A DNA stretch of 64,000 nucleotides. Source: Dipylidium caninum (taxonomy: Eukaryota; Platyhelminthes; Cestoda; Cyclophyllidea; Dipylidiidae). Shown here piece after piece: positions 10,409 to 23,409 of this stretch. Location of the stretch: NCBI GenBank assembly GCA_017562135.1, contig QEYB01000459.1:1-64000 (forward strand). Reading direction: 5' to 3'. The first letter of the stretch is position 1, and each line of letters opens with the position of its first letter. A model generated the notes under the pieces. The model was not told the DNA's origin and made no database searches. It saw only the letters and a list, made by a program, of their open reading frames with translations. A program made the position numbers and the translations under genes.

Positions 10409-13400
10409 CTGGGTAGAGAATCTCTTCCACTCGATGCGTTTGCATTCAGGATTTATTGTCTTCTCAATCTGTGGAAACTGCGCAAATATGACCACACGGT
10501 GCACCTGTACTTCACAATTTTCTTTCGTCTAGCGACAAAAGTTGAGGCAGTTGCTAAGTTTTGCTTACGACTATCGCCAAATCTAATGAAATTCCATTTT
10601 CTCGCAGGCGTTTGAAACGTATAGCTGGAATTGATTGTGCCCGTTCCGTGGAGTAGATCAATTCATCACTAGGATGTGTTTTGGTCTGCGTTTTCCCTGC
10701 AGAAGGACCCTGCGAAAAATGAACTGACTTCATGCCAGATACACTATCTCCTGCGTAACTGTCAACCTCTCCTTTTATATAAGCGTGCTTGCCTCCTCGC
10801 ACTCGAGAAAAGCAGTTAGTGCAAACGCTGTATTTTCACCTAACGTCTCTCAGAATTGGGTGTTTGTCCTTCCATTCGACCTTTTGATGTACAGCTGTAT
10901 TCTTACAAATAGGTACCTCGTTATTCGCGCATTTGATAACAGAATTTAAATTATTAACCAAGAGCCACGTATCTCTGTTGTATATAGCTACATTAATTAT
11001 GAACAACATAAAAAGGCAAAGTGAGTAAGCTGAGGAATTTGGAATAAATTTTGTCATCTTTTCTCGCCCGCCCATCCCAATAAGGACAGGTCACCCGCCT
11101 GAGATGAGCCACGTTACCTCGTCCCTCTACCATCATGGCAAACTCCTCCTCGGTGGGTGATATACCCGACAGTACACAAATTAGTATGCGTAGGCTAGCA
11201 TAAGTATTCTTAACGGTCGGAGTGCGGAATGAATGATTTCTAACAAGGGGTCTGTAGTTAACAAACATGTTCCCACGCATGCTGCAATTGGCTCCGAAAA
11301 ATATTCGATATGTTGTCAGAGGACACTGACGACTCTGCTACACAATATATCATTCAATTATGGGACTGAGCGAGTGGAAACCTGCGTTAGTCAGCCTTCT
11401 CATTGGTGCAGTTTAAACTTGACATGGCACACCAAATTAGTATGCCACCTGGCTATCAATACCATTTCTATGAATGACGTCATTTTCTAGTCGGTTTACA
11501 ACTTCACCCCCTTTAAAGCACATGTGCCTTCATTTTCCGCAACGCACTGACTCCCGACACCTACTCTAAATCCAGTAAGTTGTTTTGGTCTCGACGAAAG
11601 CGCCTAGCTTCGTACTGTCGAGTGCATGTTGACGTATCCTATTGATCAGTAGCTCTCGACGTTTTTTCTTGCACTTGTCCTTGGCATAGTTCCCAATGAA
11701 CTTTTTAGGCCCATTCTTGTCTTTAGTTTGTGGCATCTAGTTAAAAAACCTACGTATCCATTTTTTATCCATGTTAGCCGTCCACCATGACAGTGTCTAC
11801 GATGTAATCCTCTCATTATGATCGCATAAAATAAGTATGCATAGGTAAAATGACTCGTCTTTTCCTTCGTAGCACGGAACATTAACAGCTATATGGCCTC
11901 CCAGATGAGCAAATTATCAGTCTTTCTTTGCCGAATAGCTTAATTTCATTAAAAGGTCTGAAGAACTGGTCTTTCTCGCCTCGTAGACATTTGAGTACAG
12001 GATATACTCGAGTGTGTGTTTACATGACAGTCAGATACACAAGGTTTAATGATGGCGAAGATGTCCAATCACTAATAGGTGTAGTTGCACAACCGAGGGG
12101 CAAGGGGAAGGAATCAAATCCCACCCTACCAGACACGTACAATACTTGCCGTCGGGGCATCATAACTAACTCCTCCAGCCGTTCGCTGTTTATCAATGCT
12201 GGCGTTCGGGTCTGAAATTCACCCTGATACCTTGATGGGTAGTAGACGATTAGTGATGGGAAGACTACTACTTTGTTTCCACGTGGTTATTCATGCAGAT
12301 GTCTATCTTTTTCAATTTTGATGCGGAGGCACTCATTTGTCACACTCTTATGACTTTCTTTTACACTGCATTTTGTTGCCGAATTTTTCTTAGCTTCCAT
12401 TCAATATTTCAGTTTCCCACCGGTCAGATTTCAAATGCTCAACAAATGGGAATCCTAGGTTCTTCAGCCTGACTTCATTTAATGCCGCCGATTAAGGTCG
12501 AATTTGGAATAGGCCACAATAACTTGCTTATCAATTCTTCAAATTCTTTTGCCATACTTGTAATTAATAGTGCTGTTGCCACGGCCACTGAATTTTACTA
12601 ACTAATAGTATTTTCGCCTTAAAGGTTATATTCTAATCATCTGTCACTGCCTTTTATTAGCAGCACATCAGTTAAACTCGAACTCTCCATCTTCACCGAC
12701 TTTTCTGATTACCTCAGGAGCACTTTAAAGAGACATTTTATCAAGATAATCTAAAATTTTCTATACCATATATACATATATTTATATTTCTTCACTAGCT
12801 CTCTTGTTCCAGCGATCCTCCTTCAGTAATGCCCTTTTCACTGTCTCGTAGGACTGAAACGGTTTTCGTCATGTGCACACTGTGTTGAAGGAAAAATCTA
12901 AATTCGGTTGACGCCTTCAATGAAAGAGTTTACGTCAAGTGCGATTATGAACTACGTGAAGCCGCTTCTTTTGTATTAGCGCCAACACTTAATGCCATTG
13001 ATCTTGGTGTTCATTTGCAGATCCACCCTTTACCGTTTCACTCGTCAGTCATACTTTGTAAGTGTAAATGTAGGGGCAGATTCGAGTTCAAATTTTCTAA
13101 ATTTTCTCCACATTATTGCGGCTCTTTTCCCATGTTCTAAATCTCGCCTTAATCTGACATGCTTTCGCTGTTAAAAATTTTTTTTTCAGTAAGCAGTACA
13201 CATTCTCGATTTGATGTTGAGAAGAAACACTGTGAAACAAGCAATTGCCAAACTGGAAAGCGTATGGACCCATCTGCATTTCGTAAACCCTGGGAAGTAC
13301 GGAGCAATTACACGAAGCATTTGTCCATTGTTAATGCTAACGCGCTTACCTGCGCAATAAATTATCGAAAATCAGGTCCTGTTTTTCAACCAGGACTGTA

Positions 13401-16400
13401 GGTAGGCGGACTACCTTAATCAGACATCACCCTCACCCAATCTAAAAAACCTTCGTCTGGTCACAGAATTGCTAGCAACCGCGCTCAATAGACCATCGCG
13501 GGACTGCTGCTTTAACAACATACCTTCTACGAGGCTCAATAAGTGTGCTCTTGGCATAAAACAATTATTGCTAAATGCTGTGCCTCAATTAGAGAGTTAA
13601 GAAGGATAGAAAACGACTCGTATGATTGAAAGCCTCCACTGAAAGAATGAGGGAAGTTCAAGGTCAGAACTCCTTTCCATTCAGCTGGAAAATTTCAAAA
13701 TGGATATCTTAAAAGCCGTAGTAATGTTCAGTCTATCGCTATTTTAACCTAATTGAATGCAATATGGGCTGGATGGTTCGGTCGACATCTGTCTTACCAG
13801 TTGAGAGACCTTAGAAAAGGGAACTTTTCTGTGAAAGCGCTTATTTATATTTGTGAGCAACTTTATTTACTTCGGCCAACAATAAATTAACCAAGATTTT
13901 GGATGGCAATTTATTGACAAGGATGGATGGAGAGCACATGGGAAAAACTTACAGCGGTATTTCTTAAGCTCGCAACTAACTCCATGTCCTGACAACAGTG
14001 TATTCATCACTTACTTGTTAACAAACAGTATACCGAAATCACTTTTGAAACGCCCGAAATTTTGACCTCGCGTGAGGCAACGTAAATTGAAAGTTAGTCT
14101 TATGTTGCGTGTCGACATGGTAACCAGGCATAAGAAAAGGGGCTTGCAATGCAATTGTAAATAAGTAGAGGAGTGAAGGTAGGAGGAACGCGCTTATCTC
14201 ATTGGTCTTTGATTACTGGGATGATTCACCTCAGTCTTGTTTACAGAGTAGTCTAGCATTACATCCCCATGTAGTTAAAGGAGGACCCGGTGAAAGATCA
14301 TGGGAGAACTTTAAGTCAATGTCATTCAGGGGAAGACTCTAAAAAGAATCAACTTTCCCGAATAAAGTCACATGTAGTGTCACAAGTGAAAGCCACATTG
14401 GGGAGAAAAGCAACATTACCAAGTATCTCCACACTGCTAGGTTTCGTATAATTGATGTTGTTTGGTAAAAGAGGGCTTGGAACATTCAGTCGTCATGGCA
14501 GCTGGAAGAGTAGAAAATGAGTTTTAAATGATCCTTCCTTCACAGCTCTCTTGACATCTAAGTTTTGGCTCAGGAGTTCAGTCCTGCCTTCAGTAATGGT
14601 TGGAAAAAATAGTGAATAAACTGCACTACACACCAAGTTAATCGATTCTTGACGCCGGCTTCGAGAGGATGTTTAAAGTATTTCCTGCACCTCCGTCCAA
14701 CCCAGTGTAGAGAACTTTCTTCTAGAATGGAGCCAAGAGCTCTCACCTCCACCTATCATCGAAAGTTTCGAGCTGTAACACTCGTTGCAGCAGTGAGATC
14801 TCAAACCATGTGAAAGTGAGTGGAAACTATGCCCCAATTGTTCCGGTGATTAGGTATGAAAGATTAGGCCTGTTTTAAGTTTCGATGTTGTGATTGCAGA
14901 AGAACACTCCAACAGGGCATTCAGATAAACAAAGGACTGCATTTTTGTGCAAACCTCACCATATCTTAGCAAACCTGTCTGAGAGAGAATAAGGTATTCC
15001 TTTTAGGAATGCATCTAAGAAAATCTCGAACATAAACAGGTCGAATTAGGTGCATTTCCTCATTGCTTGACATCTGGAAAACAAGCCCATTAGTAATTTG
15101 CATTGGTACCTATCCAGGCCTATATATCGTCCTTGTGAAGACTAAATCATCCGAAGTGAAGTAGACCTCTGGCCACACAAAGGTAAGAGGCTCACTCACT
15201 GTCTCACAATACGCACTAACCATTCTGATCCATTTCGGTAGTGAAGTGAGATCGCACGCCTCAATTAATCTAACTAGGTAGTTCGCTTCCACGACCCTTT
15301 TGACCTAACGAAGCAATTATTAAAACAGGCTTTTGACGTGGCGGCCGTACATTCCCCTGAGTCTTTTCGTAAGGGCACTTTATGCATAGGCACGTAGCCT
15401 GTGACCTTTAGGTTCAAGTCTGAAGAAAACCGGAAATATGGAACAGTTGTTGTAGAAAAATCGTTAAGTAAACGAGATTGGTGTCAGAAAAGTGTTAGCG
15501 ATTCGACCGAATGTCCTAATTTTGTCTAGGCCAGTAGAAGGGAACCAGAAAAACTGACTCCACAGACTCATTAACTTTAAGTTCAGGGACCAACTAACTC
15601 GTACTATTCACCTAACTTCTTGTCTGCTTGGGTAAAAGAGTGAACCAAATCAGTGATCATATGTAGTGAACTGTCCAACTCGAATTATGCTTTGTCTGAC
15701 ACCAGCCAACGGCGTATTTCACCTTGCAATTGATTTAGCCTTAAAGCTTTCTTGACTGGACCTAAAGGTACGAAACTATTATCTAGTATTGCGGGAAATA
15801 GGAGATTCGGTATCCAGGGCGGTTGATAGGCACACGTAAATGTATGTATGTTTGCACGTAGACACACGAAGAAGCGTCGAATGAGATCGCGGGCTATAAT
15901 TGTTATCATTAAACTCGAATTCATAATGAGCTGTATGCAAATTGACGCAGTTGAACAGGTCTCAACCTTTCGTTATATCGGTAACGACAGAAGTATTTCG
16001 CAATGGAAGGGGAAATAAAAGTGAACTATCCACCACTCAATTGATGCTTCTCGAGAGGCGAGCGATGATCACGCGATGCGTCGTAGGCACCTGATGGAAC
16101 CTTGAGGTCATCGTGACGAAATCACTGCCTGCATTGCATCGGGTCAGCGTTTCAACATGATCAAAGCATCCAGAATGTTCGAGAAAAAATGTTAGAATAA
16201 TTTCACAACGGGACATGCAAGAGTCTTCCAAACTTAATCAGAAATAAAAGGCTGTAATGAATTCCACTGCAGTTTTTTAAAATTGCAAGAAAGAGAACCA
16301 TCTAAGAAAAGGAAAATCACTCCATATGGTTACTTTAAAAAACTGTTCTAGCTACACGCATGAAGGGTGTAGAAAGCGGACAGGAGGCGTTATCTTCCTC

Positions 16401-16474
16401 AATGATCCATAGTTCGGTTGTTAAGTGAGAGACAACACATGCAGCAAATCTAACACTAATCATAACACTAACCC
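9501..16474. repeat. Tandem repeat unit 1 (about 6.97 kb)
   Basis: The sequence starting tccaaactgcaaagtgtgag at 9501 recurs at 16475 and 23410 and stays collinear and nearly identical for thousands of bases, differing mainly by single-base indels. The unit holds the BACK exon, the C-terminal BTB exon, a long intron-like stretch and, near its right end, a candidate N-terminal BTB exon. Its left border lies only about 8 bases inside the first kelch exon, so each copy carries the splice acceptor but not the kelch exon itself. No transposase, reverse transcriptase or terminal repeat was seen, so I read it as a segmental duplication rather than a mobile element. Confidence 0.9.
16045..16128 (-). 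CDS. Candidate N-terminal BTB exon (unit 1)
   Basis: After an acceptor-like gatgcaatgcag, the minus strand encodes SDFVTMTSRFHQVPTTHRVI followed by IARLSRSI. This fits the BTB core pattern (DV..., then HR.I.A..S) that precedes the EAAVAYAYTG half encoded by the next exon. It lies about 5.6 kb upstream of that exon. I could not place its donor, and the frame meets a TGA soon afterwards, so the exon may be decayed or partly misread. Confidence 0.4.
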
Positions 16475-19400
16475 TCCAAACTGCAAAGTGTGAGGTAAGT
16501 TAACTGTGAAATAGTCAGGTAGAATAACTATAAAAAAAACTGGAAAATTCCTGTTTACCTGGTAGGCGAAGCAGTTTCCGCTGATTCACCGCTCTCAGTG
16601 TCTGTTTTTCCGGGTGCCTGCCGGCTATTTGTCCAGTTTTCTATGAAGATATCCCTTAAGATGGACACATACGATGTGAAATTATGACGAAAGGTTGAAG
16701 GACTTATAGACGATAGAACTTATGTCAATAGTAAACTGACCTGCAACGTTTATCCAAGTGAAAATCTGAATCGTTCTTAAGGATACCAACGAGAATGGCA
16801 TCTGAAATTTTTTTGAGATCTATCGCTGTTAATAACTTCTCAAAATATTCAGTGCGTGTATGTTGATCGCTTCGTGATGTTCCAGCTTCCATCCAAGTGA
16901 AAATGGCCCTTAATTTTAACATTTGCGGAAGCTCAATAAGTTGTGGATTTGTCAATAGAATCTCCAGACTCTTAGGGACGGCGAACAGAAAAAGTAGCCT
17001 GTTTTCCACGAATGCTTCAAAATTTTGTGCAAATATCGGGACACATGCGTTAATGAGTTCTGTGTTTGCTGCAAGGCTCGCCAATTTCCAAACCATTTCC
17101 ACATTCTTTGATGATATCCTATTAAGAGATATATACTCAATATGATGAACATTTTCGTAAGTTGCCATAAACGAAGGGAAATCGAGGCTGTTAAAATTGG
17201 CTCACCTGGTCTTCAAATAATCTGTGCAGAAATTGATGATTTCGGAGCATCCCAAATTATAACCCAGTAGGAATAAATGAGGCGCATTGAAACGGTCTAT
17301 TTTAATTTCGCCCGTGTAAGCATAGGCAACTGCGGCTTCCACAATTCTACAAGATTTTAAGAGGTCAAAAGTAAGGAAGCGCTACTGGGTAGAGAATCTC
17401 TTCCACTCGATGCGTTTGCATTCAGGATTTATTGTCTTCTCAATCTGTGGAAACTGCGCAAATATGACCACACGGTGCACCTGTACTTCACAATTTTCTT
17501 TCGTCTAGCGACAAAAGTTGAGACAGTTGCTAAGTTTTGCTTACGACTATCGCCAAATCTAATGAAATTCCATTTTCTCGCAGGCGATTTGAAACGTATA
17601 GCTGGAATTGCATTGTGCCCGTTCCGTGGAGTATATCAATTCATCACTAGAATGTGTTTTGGTCTGTGTTTTCCCTGCAGAAGGACCCTGCGAAAAATGA
17701 ACTGACTTCATGCCAGATACACTATCTCCTGCGCAACTGTTAACCTCTCCTTTTATATAAGTGCTTGCCCCCTCGCACTCGAGAAAAGCAGTTAGTGTAA
17801 AACGCTGTATTTTCACCTAACGTCTCTCAGAATTGGGTGTTTGTCCTTCCATTCGACCTTTTGATGTACAGCTGTATTCTTACAAATAGGTACCTCGTTA
17901 TTCGCGCATTTGATAACAGAATTTAAATTATTAACCAAGAGCCACGTATCTCTGTTGTATATAGCTACATTAATTATGAACAACATAAAAAGGCAAAGTG
18001 AGTAAGCTGAGGAATTTGGAATAAATTTTGTCATCTTTTCTCGCCCGCCCATCCCAATAAGGACAGGTCACCCGCCTGAGATGAGCCACGTTACCTCGTC
18101 CCTCTACCATCATGGCAAACTCCTCCTCGGTGGGTGATATACCCGACAGTACACAAAATTAATATGTGTAGGCTGGCATAAGTATTCTTAACGGTCGGAA
18201 TGCGGAATGAATGATTTCTAACAAGGGTCTGCAGTTAACAAACATGTTCCCACGCCTGCTGCAATTGGCTCCGAAAAATTCGCTACGTTGTCGGAGGACA
18301 CTGACAACTCTGCTACACAATCGATCATTCAATTATGGGACTGAGCGAGTGGAAACCTGCGTTAGTCAGCCTTCTCATTGGTGCAGTTTAAACTTGACAT
18401 GGCACACCAAATTAGTATGCCACCTGGCTATCAATACCATTTCTATGAATGACGTCATTTTCTAGTCGGTTTACAACTTCACCCCCTTTAAAGCACATGT
18501 GCCTTCATTTTCCGCAACGCACTGACTCCCGACACCTACTCTAAATCCAGTAAGTTGTTTTGGTCTCGACGAAAGCGCCTAGCTTCGTACTGTCGAGTGC
18601 ATGTTGACGTATCCTATTGATCAGTAGCTCTCGATATTTTTCTTGCACTTGTCCTTGGCATAGTTCCCAATGAACTTCTCAGGCCCATTTTGTCTTGAGT
18701 TGTGGCATCTAGTTACAAATCTACGTATCCATTTTTTATCGTGTTAACCGTCCACCATGACAGTGTCTATGATGTAATCCTCTCATTATGATCGCATAAA
18801 TAAGTATGAATAGGTAAAATGACTCGTCTTTTCCTTCGTAGCACGGAACATTAGCAGCTGTATGGCCTCCCAGGTGAGCAAATTGTCAGCTCTTCTTTGC
18901 TGAAAAGCTAACTTCATTAAAAGAGTCTGAAGAACTGGTGTTTCTCGCCTCGTAGACATTTGAGTACAGGATATACTGAGGTGTCTTCTACACAAGGTTT
19001 AATGATGGCGAAGATGTCAATCACTAACAGGTGTAGTTGCACACACCGAGGGGCAAGGGGAAGGAATCAAATCCCACCCTACCAGACAAAGCGTACAATA
19101 CCTTGCCGTCGCTAATTCCTAAGGCATCATAACTAACTCCTCCAGCTGTTCGCTGTTCATCAACAGTGCGTTTGGGTCTGAAATTCCACCCTGATACCTT
19201 GATGGGTACTAGAAGATTAGTGATGGGAAGACTACTACTTGTTTCCACGTCGTTATTCATGCAAGATGTCCTATCTTTTTTTCAATTTTGTTTCGGAGGC
19301 ACTCCTTTGTAACACTCTTGTGACTTTCTTTTACACTTGCATTTTGTTGCCGAATTTTTCTTAGCTTCCATTCAATATTTCAGTTTCCCACCGCTCAGAT

Positions 19401-22400
19401 TTCAAATGCTCAACAAATGGAATCCTAGGTTCTTCAGCCTGACTTCATTTAATGCTGCCGATTAAGGTCGAATTTGGAATAGTCCACAATAACTTGCTTA
19501 TCAATTCTTCAAATTCTTTTGCCATACTTGTACTTAATAGTGATGTTGCCACGGCCACTGAATTTTACTAACTAATAGTATTTTCGCCTTAAAGGTTATA
19601 TTCTAATCATCTTCACTGCCTTTTATTGCAGTACATCAGTTAAACTCGATCTCCATCTTCACCGTCACTTTTCCTGATTACCTCAGGAGCACTTTAAAGA
19701 GACATTTTATCAAGATAACTATTTTCTATCATATATACTCTTTTTGTTCCAGCGATCCTCCTTCAGTAATGCCCTTTTCACTGTCTCGTAGGACTGAAAC
19801 GGTTTTCGTCATGTGCACACTGTGTTGAAGGAAAAATCTAAATTCGGTTGACGCCTTCAATGAAAGACTTTACGTCAAGTGCGATTATGAACTACGTGAA
19901 GCCGCTTCTTTGTATTAGCGCCAACACTTAATGCCATTGATTTGGTGTTCATTTGCAGATCCACCCTATACTGTTTCACTCGTCAGTCATATTTTGTACG
20001 TGTAAATGGAGAAGCAGATTCGAATTCGAATTTTCTAAGTCTTCCCATATTATTTCGGCTCTTTTCCCATGTTCTAAATCTCGCCTTAATCTGGCATGCT
20101 TTCGCTGTTAAAACTTTAGTTTTCAGTAAGCAATACACATTCTCGATTTGATGTTGAGAAGAAACACTGTAAACCAGCAATTGCCAAACTAGAAAGCGTA
20201 TGGGCCCATCTGCATTTCGTAAACCCTGGGAAGTACGGAACAATTACACGAGGCATTTGTCCATTGTTAATGCTAACGCGCTACCTGCGCAATAAATTAT
20301 CGAAAGTCAGGTCCTTGTTTTTCAACCGGGACTGTAGGTGGCGGACTACCTTAATCAGACATCACCTCACCTAATCTAAAAACCTTCGTCTGGTCACAGA
20401 ATTGCTAGCAACCGCGCTTAATAGACCATCGCGGGACTGCTGCTTTAACAGCATACACTTCTACGAACTCAATAAGTGTGCTCTTGGCATAAAACAATTA
20501 TTGCTAAATGCTGTGCCTCAATTAGAGAGTTAAGAAGGATAGAAAACGACTCGTATGATTGAAGCCTCCACTGAAAGAATGAGGGAAGTTCAAGGTCAGA
20601 ATTCCTTTCCATTCAGCTGGAAAATTTCAAAAATGGATATCTTAAAAGCCGTAGTAATGTTCAGTCTATCGCTATTTTAACCTAATTGAATGGAATATGG
20701 GTTGGATGGTTCGGTCGACATCTGTCTCACCAGTTGAGGGACCTTAAGAAAAGGGACTTTTCTGTGAAAGCGCTTATTTATATTTGTGAGCAACTTTATT
20801 TACTTCGGCCAACAATAAATTAACCAAGATTTTGGATGGCAATTTAGTGGCAAGGATGGATGGAGAGCACATAGGGAAAACTTACAGCGTTATTTCTTAA
20901 GCTCTCAACTAACTCCATTTTCTAAAACAGTATATTCATCACTTAATTGTTAATAAACAGTATACCGAAATGAATTTCACTTTTGTGCAAACGCGAAGCC
21001 GAAATTTTGACCTCGCGCGAGGCAACGTAAATTGAAAGTTAGTCTTATATTGCGTGTCGACATGGTAACCAGGCATAAGAAAAGGGATTGCAATGCAATT
21101 GTAAATAAGTAGAGGGAGGAAGGTAGGAGGAACGCGCTTATCTCATTGGTATTTGATTACTGGGATGATTCACCTCAGTCTTGTTTACAGAGTAGTCTAG
21201 CATTACATCCCGTGTAGTTAAAGGAGGACCGGTGAAAGATCATGGGAGAACTTTAAGTCAATGTCATTCAGGGAAGACCTTCTAAATGAATCAACTTTCC
21301 CGAATAAAGTCGCATGTAGTGTCACAAGTGAAAGCCACATTGGGGAGAAAAGCAACATTACCAAGTACCTCCACACTGCTAGGTTTCGTATAATTGATGA
21401 TTGTTTGGTAAAAGAGGGACTTGAAACATTCAGTCGTCATGGCAGCTGGAAGAGTAGAAAATGACGTTTTAAATGATCCTTCCTTCACAGCTCTCTTGAC
21501 ATCTAAGTTTTGGCTCAGGAGTTCAGTCCTGCCTTCAGTAATGGTTGGAAAAAATAGTGAATAAACTGCACTACACACCAAGTTAATCGATTCTTGACGC
21601 CGGCTTCGAGAGGATGTTTAAAGTATTTCCCGCACCTCCGTCCAACCCAGTGTAGAGAACTTTCTTCTAGAATGGAGCCAAGAGCTCTCACCTCCACCTA
21701 TCATCGAAAGTTTCGAGCTGTAACACTAGTTGCAGCAGTGAGATCTCAAACCATGTGAAAGTGAGTGTAAACTAATGCCCCAATTGTTCCGGTGATTAGG
21801 TATGAAAGATTAGGCCTGTTTGTAGTTTCGATGTTGTGATTGCAGAAGAACACTCCACAGGGCATTCAGATAAACAAAGGACTGCATTTTTGTGCAAACC
21901 GCACCATATCTTAGCAAACCTATCTGAGAGAGAATAAGGTATTCCTTTTAGGAACGCATCTAAGAAAATCCGAATATAACAGGTCGAAGTAGGTGCATTT
22001 CCTCATTGCCTTGACATCTGGAAACAAGCCCATTAGTAATTTGCATTGGTACCTACCAGGCCTATATATCGTCCTTGTGAAGACTAAATCATCCGAAGTG
22101 AAGTAGACCTCTGGCCACACAAAGGTAAGAGGCTCACTCACTGTCTCACAATACGCACTAACCATTCTGATCCATTTCGGCAGTGAAGTGAGATCGCACG
22201 CCTGCAATTAATCTAACTAGGTAGTTCGCTTCCACGACCCTTTTGACCTAACGAAGCAATTATTAAAACAGGCTTTTGACGTGGCGGCCGTACACTCCCC
22301 TGAGTCTTTCGTAAGGGCACTTTATGCATAGGCACGTAGCTTGTGATTTAGGTTCAAGTCTGAAGAAAACCGGAATATGGAACAGTTGTTGTAGAAAAAT

Positions 22401-23409
22401 CGTTAAGTAAACGAGATTGGTGTCAGAAAAGTGTTAGCGATTCGACCGAATGTCCTAATTTTGTCTAGGCCAGTAGAAGGGAACCAGAAAAAACTGACTC
22501 CACAGACTCATGAACTTTTAAGTTCCAGGGGACCAACTAACTCGTACTATTACCTAATTCTTGTCTACTTGGGTAAAAGAGTGAACCAACTCAGTGATCA
22601 TATGTAGTGAACTGTCCAACTCGAAGTATGCTTTGTCTGACACCAGCCAGCGAGCGTATTTCACCTTGCACTTGATTTAGCCTTAAAGCCTTCTTGACTG
22701 GACCTAAAGGTACGAAACTATTATCTAGTATTAGCGGGAAATAGGAGATTCGGTATCCAGGGCGGTTGATAGGCACACGTAAATGTATGTATGTTTGCAC
22801 GTAGACACACGAAGAAGCGTCGAATGAGATCGCGGGCTATAATTGTTATCATTAAACTCGAATTCATAATGAGCTGTATGCAAATTGACGCAGTTGAACA
22901 GGTCTCAATTTCGCTATATCGGTAACGACAGAAGTGTTTCGCAATGGAAGGGGAAATAAAAGTGAACTATCCACCACTCAATTGATGCTTCTCGAGAGGT
23001 GAGCGATGATCACGCGATGCGTCGTAGGCACCTGATGGAACCTTGAGGTCATCGTGACGAAATCATTGCCTGCATTGCATCGGGTCAGCGTTTCAACATG
23101 ATCAAAGCATCCAGAATGTTCGAGATAAAATGTAGAATAATTTCACAACGGGACATGCAAGAGTCTTCCAAACTTAATCAGAAATAAAAGCTGTAATGAA
23201 TCCCACTGGTTTTTTAGAATTGCAAGAAAGGGAGCCATCTAAGAAAAGGGAAATCACTCCATATGGTTACTTTAAAAACTGTTCTAGCTACAGGCATGAA
23301 GGGTGTAGAAAGCGGACAGGAGGCATTGTCTTCCTCAATGATCTAGTTCGGTTGTTAAGTGAGACCGCACACATGCAGCAAATCTAACACTAATCATAAC
23401 ACTAACACC
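16475..23409. repeat. Tandem repeat unit 2 (about 6.94 kb)
   Basis: This is the second complete copy of the array unit, joined head to tail with unit 1. Immediately before both unit starts lies the same short junction sequence ending in ctaacactaatcataacac. All segments are collinear with unit 1. Differences are scattered substitutions plus many single-base indels and a few larger ones, for example near 18280, 19740 and 20940. Confidence 0.9.
16741..17384 (-). pseudogene. Second copy of BTB-C and BACK exons (no kelch exons)
   Basis: The BACK exon 16741-17118 is 378 nt and fully open, with LASLAANTELINACVPIFAQ and LEILLTNPQLIELPQMLKL, so it is the best-preserved BACK copy. The preceding BTB exon 17206-17384 is 179 nt, one base shorter than copy 1, and so loses frame. 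Downstream the acceptor is present, but the first kelch exon stops being homologous after about 8 bases. As it stands this copy cannot make a complete kelch protein unless it splices across unit 1 into the single kelch exon set. A related candidate N-terminal BTB exon lies near 22985-23069. Confidence 0.7.

Noticed and set aside
10836..11075. An identical 79-codon minus-strand frame in units 1 and 2 (also 17813-18052), partly in unit 3
   Set aside because: Its identity is explained by the recent duplication of the whole unit; there is no domain or splice context, and unit 3 disrupts it.
15110..15292. Minus-strand frame recurring in the array units (also near 21920-22207) that looked protein-like
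   Set aside because: It has no recognisable family and its length differs between copies through indels; it is most likely intron sequence of the kelch gene.
9501..23409. Array units considered as a transposon or LTR element
   Set aside because: No terminal repeats, target-site duplications, reverse transcriptase, integrase or transposase were found; the units contain host kelch exons.
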